Shown one piece after another: positions 7,740 through 18,200 of a DNA stretch of 64,000 nucleotides. A program made the translations under genes and the position numbers. How positions within the stretch are numbered: the stretch's first letter is position 1; every line of letters begins with the position of its first letter. The stretch is from Hanleya hanleyi (Eukaryota > Mollusca > Polyplacophora > Lepidopleurida > Hanleyidae). A model generated the notes under the pieces. That model was not told the origin of the DNA. It made no database searches and was given only the letters and a program-made list of their open reading frames with translations. Location of the stretch: NCBI GenBank assembly GCA_036873755.1, contig JAVTVY010047966.1, positions 161,849-225,848 on the forward strand, read 5' to 3'.

Positions 7740-9045
7740 ACATTGAATGGGTGATTTATCGCATTCGGCTTTTGCGCTAGTTTTACATGAAAAGTGCTTA
7801 TTTCTAAAAATTTAGTTTTTGGCATGGTTATACTCTATAGTCATAGTCAGTCATCTACATACGGGAGAAAATCCTTGAGATAGCGTATATAATATGTGAA
7901 TGATTTACAGAAGATAGACTATCCTATAATATCATTTGAAGCTCCTTGATGTTCTTCGAGTGGGAGAAAATACTTGAATTAATTTGGAGCCCGAAAGCCA
8001 AGTACGTCTGCACGGATTACAGAAGAGGACATCGAAGTGCTGCAAATGATTTCAAGGCTACACTAAAAAGAACTTGAATGTCATTATCCTATAAGTAGAT
8101 GACTTGGGTGCTCCAAACATCTTCGATACCATCCTTGAGTCAGTGCTCTACATTATTTAAGGTTATCTACCTCATATTTGGGTGACCAAGCTGCTCCAAA
8201 TGATGCTCCATACATAGATGACGTAGGTTTTTCAAATGATTCCAAGGTTATTCTCTCGTATGCAGATGATTTTGATGTCTCAAATACCTTTAATATCTTG
8301 TATACGCAGACGATTCCGAAACGTTTTAGTTGATACTGTTCCGACATTTTGACCATGTCAAGTCGTTTTACCCAAAGATAAAACTTTATGGGATGCACTT
8401 GTCATCCCGTTTTTTCCCAGCTTTTGCATTTTGTCCCAATCGTGACAAGGAGTGCTGTCTCTATATGCAGGGTTAGCCCTTAGGAGAATTTGGACAAAAA
8501 CGGGTTGCAGTAAAGCATAGAGTCGCAATCTTGGTTTTGGAGTTGGGATTCTTTCAGATACAATGTTTTCGTCTGTTTCTGCTGCTGTTAAGAGGATCCG
8601 AGCGACTAGGAGCACCATCTGTTCGCTGGAGAAGCAAAGTGAATGAGTCAATGCAGGGTGCGATTTCTGAACTCCGGATTATTACGTTAATGGTTAATAC
8701 GTTAAATAGATACTGAAAGCTCTCGGTGGTGACACGAGTATAGGCCTACTCTCAGACAATTTTTTTTTACATCTTATCTCAAAACAATAAAAGCACTGCG
8801 ATGGAACAACGAAAACTAGAGTTGGTGGTGGCTCTTATTTACTGTGAACAGATACAATTTCTCTTTAATCTTGTGGATATATTCTTCTATTTTAAAAACA
8901 GATTCTAGTCTAATCCTGCATCATCGTGTTAGATCGATTCTACATGGTCAAAGTACATCATCAGGTGACATGGTAATATATAGTACATGTATATTCAGTT
9001 ATCTCCGTATATGTCATTCACCTTCTGTGGCAATCGACCTTACTT
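7740..9045. repeat. Intergenic; degenerate tandem repeat at about 7890-8330
   Basis: Several loosely similar units of roughly 50-60 bases (TAGATGAC...GCTCCAAA..ATTCCAAGGTTA) can be followed at 7890-8330. The rest holds no gene I can support. The small frames here lack any recognisable motif. Confidence 0.4.
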
Positions 9046-9578
9046 AGCCAAACCAGTGTGGACCACACCAAAATAGGTCGGTTTTGAAAAATATGCAGAT
9101 ATGAAACGCTATGTCTGTAAGAATTTTCTTTTGTGAATAAAATATATTTTGATATCGGATCTCAAATTTGGAAGTTAATTCTTTAAATAATCTCTTGAAT
9201 AATAAAAATTGGACCTTCATGATACCCAGATAGAAGGTATATTTGAAATATTCAATTCATAAAAAGATGCATTAACTTTTTATAGTGTGCATATGTCCTG
9301 TTTATATGGTCAATATTTGTTGTTGGTATTTAATATAATAAAAGCCTTAAATTTCTCATTCGAGAAAATTTGAGATTTGTGTGCCCTAAAACTGACAAAG
9401 TTGACAAAATTTGTAAAGTTATTTTTTTTTATTAAAATATTGTAACCTGCTGCCATATTTACCAGCATAAGACACTAAAGAGTACACATAATAACTTTCA
9501 GATCTCTGTTGTGAGTAAATTGCACTTTTTTCATAACCAACCTGTTCACATGTGGCCCACACTTATTTGGCTTTAAAG
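9046..9578. mobile_element. Possible MITE with imperfect terminal inverted repeats
   Basis: Left end TTAGCCAAACCAGTGTGGAC pairs with the right end AGCCAAATAAGTGTGGGCC (reverse complement of about 9553-9575). The interior is AT-rich and non-coding. There is no clear target duplication, so this is tentative. Confidence 0.35.
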
Positions 9579-10178
9579 TGTAACTGTGGTACAAGTTTAC
9601 GTCATATTCAACATAACGATGTCAATAATAAAACGTAATACCGATTTTCCACAAAATGCCACTCGTATTCTGTCTCAGCATTCAAAAGCAGCTTCAGACA
9701 GTAGGAGAGGGTTTTACACGGGAATCACTCTTACGTCACAAAATAATTTGTCTCTTCTTAGGAGATAACATGCCATGGTGTTGGGCAAATATAGCGGCAT
9801 ACCAGACAAGAATCCACATGATTCCACATTTCTAGATGATCTTCAGCAATATGTCGGAGACAGCAATAAGCTTTCGCCCATCTAGTCAATACTTTCCCAT
9901 CTTGATTCAAGAATAGCACAAGAAATGTTTTAGATAAATAAATCGCCAATGTCCCCAATGTCATTCTTGAGAGAAGATAATATCGGGCTTGCATTGCTAT
10001 TCTATACAGATTAACCATTATGACGTCGTGAAATTAACATCGTCGTGTAATTTGCCCTTTTTTTCCATCGGTTGCCAGTTTACTCGGTTATGTATATACA
10101 TGTAAGAGGCATACTTTACAGTTTGTGCTAATTTTGCGTTTCGCCTTCAGATCCCATTCGATGAGAGACTCGAAGAAA
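9579..10178. other. Intergenic downstream of the TMEM26-like gene
   Basis: No gene recognised. The 86-codon minus frame at 9758-10018 has no family features. Confidence 0.4.
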
Positions 10179-12248
10179 TCAGAGCGTCAGCGAGTTTTCA
10201 CAATGCCAGGAACTATCGGGCGAGTTTTCACAATGCCAGGAACTATCGGTAGAGGACCCGGATTCTCGCCCAGTTATATTTCCAGGTTCGGTTGTTTTCC
10301 AGATATTCTGTGATACCGATACAGCGTCTGGGTCAATTTCGTTCAAATGATCGTCTCCCTTACAATCTGTGTAAGATTTGTTTTCAATTTCTAAGATTTG
10401 GGAAATGTCTCTGGTTGAATTTTGATTAAGATCCTCTGAACATTTCTGGTTCTTTTGGCGCCTGAACCACCTCCATCTAGATTTCTTGCTGATGTTTGAT
10501 TCCACTTCCGAAGGATTGGCCACAGATTTCCTCTTCTTGGGTTTTGTACCATTCGACCTCATAGTCTTCGGCTTGGTATTCTCGAAAAAGCTTTTGGCTT
10601 TAGTAAATTTGCTAGCGGCTTTCGAAGTAGCATCGGGGACATCATGAACATCGGCAACAGCGGATAACGCATTTGAAGCACCGTCGTGGATACCTGAAGC
10701 AACATCCTGAATATCCGAAATAACACCCGGTTTATCCGCGTCGTTCAAGCCATCCATTGCGGCTTTGCATTCCGATTCATCTACATGTACCGGTGGCTCA
10801 GTTTCAATGTTTTGATTAGGGTAGGTATCTTGATCCTTTTCTTGTAAACTAACTTCCGGTTCACAGAGAATATTTGGGTTTCCCGTTTGGCATCTTTCGC
10901 CCAGCAGCTCACGTCGAGATTCATTAAGCAAGAGTAATAAATTATGCCAGTGGACCTTTGACCGATTCTGTATCCTTACCATGTCCGAATCGCACTTGTT
11001 ATCATTTTTAACTGTATCGTGGTACATATGCAACTTCGGTTGATCCGAAAGATGTTTCCCTTTTGATTTAAAACGTTTAATTTTTGCATCCTTGGGAACA
11101 TCGAAACTCCATTTCGGAACATCAAGACGGCAAATTTTCCCTCCTTCCTTATATTTATCATTATAGTTAACTAGGTATGGATTCTCAGAATCCCCCTCCC
11201 CAGAACATCCGGGTATTTCTCGTTTGGTTCCCTGTACATGGCTTCCTGCCCAGGTCTCGCGTTGGGGACCAGATTCCATGTCAGCGGGATTCAACGACAT
11301 CATGGTTATGTTCAAAATTTCGTTTTCCACGGTTTTTGAAGACGCCGATTCCTTTTTCGCTTTAGACGATTTTTTGATACAATTATGTCGACTTTCTCGT
11401 TGTTTTTTCTCTTTATCTTTTGATGTTTTATTCATTGGATTCTCAATAACCATTGCTCCAGGGTCCTCCAGTGGTAGTAATTTGCTATGCCCAGTACCGG
11501 ACATTGTCGACGGTAAGATGGGAATGTCTTCGAGTTGCGCCTGGTTCTGATGTGACTCAGGATTTTGAATTTTCCTTTGTTCACTCTCGTCTCTCTTCCT
11601 TCGCTCCTCCTCTCTCAAAGCTAACTGATTTGCCAAAACACCAGCTTTCAATAGGAACAAATCGTCAAACAATGAATCGGACTTTTGACGTTTAATAATT
11701 TTGAGGCTTTCGACGTATAAAACTACGAGCCTGTACAACTGTAATAGATTGACCAAGGTGTTCTTAGCTGTAAAGAAAATGTTTGAGTAGCTAACAACGT
11801 TGTAGCGGAATATCAATATCATGCGAAGAACCAGAAATGGACCGTCCTGTAAGACAATTGTGGTAAGGATGGACACGATCTCCGATCGACAACACGAACA
11901 ACATCCATTATCCTCAAGATGTTCGCCAGAGAGCGGTTTGTTAAAAGAAGGTCTTGGTTTTCTCGCTTTCGTGGCCGACAAAACGATACAGAATTGCAGC
12001 AAACTCGCTGTCCAAAGGGAAAGAATTATGATTGTCAGCTTTTCGTTGTACTTCACTTCCTCCTCTTTGAAAGCTTCGAACAATTCGATAATGTCCGCCG
12101 CCATACCGATGTAAACGAGGAGGAGCTGTGAGAGCTGTTCTCGAGTTATCTCCCCTTTCGGAAGTAGCCATCTCCCAACAATGAGGACAAGTAACAGTAC
12201 CTGCTCCAGAATCTTTACCCAATCGTCTGGTTCCAGGTAAAAGTTGAA
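10179..12248 (-). CDS. TMEM26-like gene, exon 3 (terminal)
   Basis: Starts after TTTCAG with FNFYLEPDDW and carries the C-terminal membrane core (to about residue 210 of the exon) plus the long hydrophilic tail. Features of the tail are a Lys-rich stretch (KDKEKKQRESRH), an Ala/Asp repeat-like part (DVASGIHDGASNALSAVADV) and basic motifs KPKKRK and KKSRWRWFRRQK that could bind phospholipid or act as nuclear-type signals. The end contains a 29/30-bp tandem duplication (10189-10248) coding SSWHCENS twice. Confidence 0.85.
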   Translation of the reverse strand, partial: FNFYLEPDDWVKILEQVLLLVLIVGRWLLPKGEITREQLSQLLLVYIGMAADIIELFEAFKEEEVKYNEKLTIIILSLWTASLLQFCIVLSATKARKPRPSFNKPLSGEHLEDNGCCSCCRSEIVSILTTIVLQDGPFLVLRMILIFRYNVVSYSNIFFTAKNTLVNLLQLYRLVVLYVESLKIIKRQKSDSLFDDLFLLKAGVLANQLALREEERRKRDESEQRKIQNPESHQNQAQLEDIPILPSTMSGTGHSKLLPLEDPGAMVIENPMNKTSKDKEKKQRESRHNCIKKSSKAKKESASSKTVENEILNITMMSLNPADMESGPQRETWAGSHVQGTKREIPGCSGEGDSENPYLVNYNDKYKEGGKICRLDVPKWSFDVPKDAKIKRFKSKGKHLSDQPKLHMYHDTVKNDNKCDSDMVRIQNRSKVHWHNLLLLLNESRRELLGERCQTGNPNILCEPEVSLQEKDQDTYPNQNIETEPPVHVDESECKAAMDGLNDADKPGVISDIQDVASGIHDGASNALSAVADVHDVPDATSKAASKFTKAKSFFENTKPKTMRSNGTKPKKRKSVANPSEVESNISKKSRWRWFRRQKNQKCSEDLNQNSTRDISQILEIENKSYTDCKGDDHLNEIDPDAVSVSQNIWKTTEPGNITGRESGSSTDSSWHCENSPDSSWHCENSLTL

Positions 12249-15200
12249 CTGAAATGAAAAAGAGCAAACTTTGTCAAATACATTGGGAGTGCTAAATAGG
12301 TTATCCATGTTCTCGGTTATCGATTGTTCATCCACATACTTATACACGTCTGGTATTGTCCACGAGCCTGAGATGGCGTTCTTGCCGTTGATAGGCTATA
12401 ATGGCCACCTGCTCACTGATCTGATACGCAGGCGCAGGCTGGCTTATTCTATGCCAGCAAAGCAATCGCTCTTTGATGTTGGAGGGCGCCGATTTTAGCT
12501 CGGACCAGTCTCTCTTTACACGAAATTACGTCCTGAACCTGTAATCTGTCCTGAATCGATTTGGTTTCAAAATAGGTGTGTTTGAGTGATGTAACGATCT
12601 AGTAATCTAAATTTTCTTAACGATACTCTAACAAGAACGACAGCTTCGCCAACGATCGTAGAACATTGTAACTAATGCGCGGACACGGAAGATGGACACG
12701 CACTCGTGCCCTGTCAAGGTCACGGCAATAAAACATGCAGTGGTGTAATCAATGTGGACCGTTTACTATAATGCTTTCACACGAAACCAAATACGCTCCA
12801 TTTAAAACTATTCATTTACAAACGGTGGAACCACATGTTATGCCATCACCGAGAAGAAAGAAACAAACCCATACACATAGTGGCTGATTTGTGCCATTTC
12901 TTGTTTTCGCATTTACGCGGAGAAAATGTCTTGTTTATGTGGTTTCGTCTGTCGTGAATTTTACCTTTGTCATGGCATCAGATTTATAACTCTCAGGTGT
13001 TACATCGACATATTAAGGATGTTCGCTGCTGGTAAATCAAAGTACTTAACTTTTTGAATAATGTGTGCTGTTGCATTCATAATTGTGTAATATGAGGAAA
13101 AACAAAGAAAAAAATATAGGTTGGTGTGCATTTTTTAGCTGTAGGCAACAATAAGTGGACTGACACATGCTCCATTTGATAACCCAGAAAACATAGGGAA
13201 TAGCCCTAGTTTTGAAGAATATTCATGAAAAATTCATATGAATAGTTTTTACCTTTTTCTTATATTCACTGTTTGCAGATAATCACAATGTCTATCAAAA
13301 TTTATCAAATTGGATGGATGTTGCTGTGCAAAATTCTCAGCTAGAAGACTTTCAAAGAAAATCCGTATCTCTTAACTTAGGAAAGAGAGATAACCTAATA
13401 GGAAAATCAGGCAAAATGGCCACCAAAGCCAAAAATCACCAGCGGACTTCCTTAAGAGATTACCAACTCTGAAAATGGAAGAATGATTGCAAAAATCATG
13501 ATGGCAAAATCAGCAACCCTACATATTAAAATCAGCCATGTTATTTAGAGCAAATAGCTCAAGTAGTAATTGGTTTTAGAGCATAAGATGCTATTATCGT
13601 AGACTTTACTAATTCAGCCCCTTGGTTGTCGAATCAGGAGATAATGATTTTAGATTACCACGATCTGGCACCAACTATGTATTCAGCAGAAGCATGCTGC
13701 CAAATATCTTAACGAGGTGAATAGTTTCGGGACGATAATGGATTTGTGCGTTAATTATTGGTTTTCTACGCTGTGAAATATCAGGTATCACACCAAGATC
13801 GTCGAGGTTAAAGCGTTAACACAATCAGGAATGTTTCACCAATGGGCGATGTTTCTGTTAATCAGCTCATCTCCCGACCTTCAATATTATCTATAAAAGT
13901 CACGTCTGAGCCAGCTGTTCGCGATGAGTCACGCAAGATATCTCGGATGACTGATCCTTTCGAACATTGATTGGCCATTATAGCTGGTCTGTGACGTATT
14001 TTAAAATGTTTCTATAATATTTGACACCTCTGGTGTCGGGCTGGATGGCCCTATTTCTGGTGGTCTCATCTCGAAAAAATGGTGGGGAATGTATGCTGAA
14101 TTTTCCATATGTTTGAGCGGAAAGGCCAGGCTACCTGGTGTGGTGGGTTATTTGTGGCGGCGAATATTAGGGAATATAGTTTTCTCAAGATGTGCTCTAT
14201 AGTGGGGAAACACGCACTGAATCTGACCTCATGATAGTGTTGCATATTCTAAGAAAGAGTCGCAATGAGTACATGTATGGATGGCCTACAATCCTTAACC
14301 CGCCGTGGTTCTTCTCCGAGACAGTACTTCTCGAAGACAGCCAACAGCTGAAATAATGTTCTAGTCAATAAAAAAATATTGTCTTGAAAGATAGAAGCGG
14401 AAATGGACCCAGCTTTCACATTATTAATCGCTTAATTAAGTCGACACAGTCCCTGGCCCATTTTTTGACAATAAAAATTAGACGTTAACAAGAAATTGGA
14501 GCTGTTGCTACAAATAGATAATCTATTCACCACCGGTATATTTCTCTAAAATTTTGCTACCGATTCACTCTTCCGCAAGAGTTCAATTCCAGGATGAAGG
14601 TGTGAATGTCTCACACATCCCATAGTGATCTTCGAGCGCGCACTGGATTGGCTGAACATACTAACTTGCCACTATACTATAAGCAAATAAATTTAAACAA
14701 TTCTACCTTTCCTAGAAATAAGGACAGGCGTTCGTGTTCCACCTCGTCTCGTGACTTGGTGTCGTGGACTTGAAGCCGTATCCTCCTGGTCAGAAGGTCA
14801 AGTTCCAGAAACCATATGGCCGGAAGTGTGCTGGCTAGGTACAGGAAGACGCTAGGGCAAAACCTGCGGAAATAAGCAGAGAGAACATTGATGGATTATG
14901 TTCTCTGTAGATAGTGATTAAAATTTACAAATAATAGCGACTAAGTAATATTAATGTGTGCATACATATATGCCATATTGGAATTATTACAGATGCAGCT
15001 GAGAAATTATCCGCCTTCAGTTAGTTTCAGCATAAAAGAAGGAGTGTTCATCATAAGGGATGATCTGTTCTCATTCTTGTAATTCAATAAATGCAGTGAG
15101 AATGAATGCCGGTTACCTGGCGATATTAACTGATTAGCATCAGTTTGTAGGATTAGGAATAACTGTAAACCGAAGAATATCTGTGAACCGAAGAACTTGT

Positions 15201-18200
15201 ATACAACCTAGAGACAACATATCAATCTCAATGGAATCGTTAAAACACGTGCGATTGCTAGAATTCTCTAATCATCCCTCATTTTTGATGTGACGCATTA
15301 CACTTGGTGTTCGTTAACAGACAATGTGAGAAATGAATAGTTACATGTCCTTTAGCGTTCACCAACAGTATGCGAAGCAAAACATATGTACAGCTTCATT
15401 TTAGTGTTCACTGGCAAACAATGTACAAAATGAACATTTGTATAGCTTGATCTTGGTGGTCATTTAACAGACAGTGGACAAAGTGAACATTCGTCAAGCT
15501 TGCCATTGCACAGTTCGTCGTGAACGAACAACGTGGATGTTATAGCTTGCCCACTGTTTTCTTTGATGGACAATGGACAAAGTGAACATTTTGTATAGTT
15601 TGTCCCTAGTGTTGTTTGATGAACAACGTCCAAAGCGAACATTTGTTCAGCTGGCCCTTAGGCACCGTTGATGGACAGCCAACAAAGTGAGCATTTGATG
15701 ATTTGGTGGAATCTACCTAAAAAAACTTAATCGCTTTTGACCCAACAATTTTGGTCCAATTATTGGGTCAAATCTTAACCCAACCTCATGCGAGGTCCTC
15801 ATGTTAGGTGGGCAGGTGACTACCACCCATTATTCTTTGGTGGGAAAATATTCGACTTAAACGTCTTGGGTAGGAATGAAGTGAACCTATTGGATCGGAA
15901 TAGATTGTACCCAGAAAGTGTTTCTTGATGGACATTAAACACAACGGGCATTCAGCTGGACCTAATTTACGATGGGAAGCCTAAGCTAACTTTATTAGAT
16001 AAAAACTGTTTGCCGAACTAGTTGAGCCGGAAACCCAGAGCTTTATGATCAAATCATTAAAACAAACATCCTTCTGATGTATTGGAGTGTATATCATGCG
16101 TACATGGAGTCTTCATGTTTTCCCCCCTGCAAATGCGAATATGCCTTTCAAACATAATAAATTAATATCCTATCATTGCTCGCCGATATCGCTATCCGAT
16201 TTTAGTCGGATCGATAGCTGTATCCAACACGTCTCAGTTTTTTTAACTCAAGGCCCTCTGAACCATCATATAATTGGAACCTCCCGTGGCAGTTTTCTAA
16301 AAAATATCAACACTAAATTGAGATCCTGCCTGAACTAATTCTCCTACACCATGTTCCATGAAGGAGTCATCGGACTCTCGGTATAAGCATACACTTTTTC
16401 AAAAGGACTCGTGTGCGAATACGAGCTGCTGAAGTGCTTTAGACAATTACAAACGAATTCGTATGTACATTGTATCATGGATCCTACACTGTGTAGAATA
16501 CATGACTGTATCAACAGATCAAGGACGACTGTGTTTATCTCATTTTGAGCTTATTCAATCCATACAGGATCACGATTTTCTGTTGATGAAGAGGATTTTC
16601 ACAAAACGGATCCATGGGATAGGTTAGGCATGCAATGATAGAATGTATCCCGACTGTTAGAGGAGGTGGCCGTGATCTGAATATAGCATGGGTCCAATAG
16701 CGTCATATATATCGATATTTGGATACCGTACTCATCATTTACACTCCATTACGGGAGGTTTGCTTTTAAATAAATCTATTACCGTAGATGAAAAGCTTAT
16801 AAAACAGCGACTGTTACGTTGGAATGATAAGCAAGAGGTGAGAAAAATTTACGACGTCTGGCGACTTAGAAGCACATTCAGACCCGAGAATACGGTGGAT
16901 TCTTGGACGTAACCCTAGTATCTCAGTCGCGCTTTTATTACAGCTGTTCATGTGGAGACTACAAAGTATGCACACGGTCCCTAGCACCGGCATTAAGCGG
17001 AATCAGATACTCTATAGAGCGGGAGCTGTGATGACAGATCCGTTCAAATAAATGACTCATCTAATGTTAATGGATGAGCTTCGAGGACGTCTGATGGGTA
17101 ATGTGTCCCTCTGGTGCATGGGTAATGCATTTTCAGCAAAGAACTGGTGAATCATACCGTAGACAGGTTACACGCCAATGAAGTTGTGAGTTTCCTTCGT
17201 ACCATTGAAAGAAGTTTTATGTTTTGTAGGTATAGTGAAAATGAAATAACTGTTGGTAGATCTTCACTAACGATCTAGCACTAACCTGAATACAGACATA
17301 TTGGGAGCAGAAATATAGGAAATTTTAATATTTATCGAGTGACCACCAGATTTACTCCATGACTGTTGGGAGACAACTTCATTTGCGCCCGAACGTTCGT
17401 ACTCGTTGTGTACGGAGACGAAGAAATACACTTTGGACCAATGAAATATGCTTGTCTTCACAGCCTGACAGTACCATTGTGTGACAAAAATCCAAATCTA
17501 GAGAATAATCTACCAATATGACAGACTCATCAAATCGAAAACGCTCCAAGGTGCTATGTTTTTCGTCAAGAGGGCTAGGTTTTATCCGCGAGAGCTACGA
17601 AAATGATTGTTCTGTATTACAGAGCGGACTTAAGCTTCCCACCATGTTAAGACAGAGTGAACATTTTTTTCAACTTAGCTTTAGTGTTTCTCTGCAGACA
17701 AATACGGCATTTATATAGCTAACCTCAAAGTGTTCCTTTACCGACTGTGATAGTGTTCCCCAAGCGTTGCTTGGTAAGCAATGTGTTCCTTTACTGACTG
17801 TGATGGTATTCCCCAAGTGTTGCTTGGTAAGCAGCGGACAGAGTGAACTTTATCTACATGTATTTAGCTTGACCCTGCTGAAAATTGATCGAGTCCAATG
17901 CGGGATTCGAACCATTGATCGTTGGGTGTATCAGCCTGCGGTGGTCGCTGGTTCGAATCCCGGACTCGACCAATTTTCATCACCAGAATCTGTGCTATAC
18001 TAGTGTAATGTACATAGCTTGTCGCTGGTACATGTTCCTATACAGACTTTAATAAAGGGTACGTTAGAATAGGTTGTCCTCAGTGTGCACTTGTATTCAA
18101 CATAGTGTTCTTTAACAGACAGCGAATACAGCTTGGCCCCGGTCTTCCGTGTCAGACTATCAGCAAAGTGAAAATCTGTGTACCATGCTCCTAGCTCCTA

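Noticed and set aside
17881..17978. A tRNA gene
   Set aside because: B boxes are present but there is no A box, anticodon arm or proper acceptor stem in either orientation.
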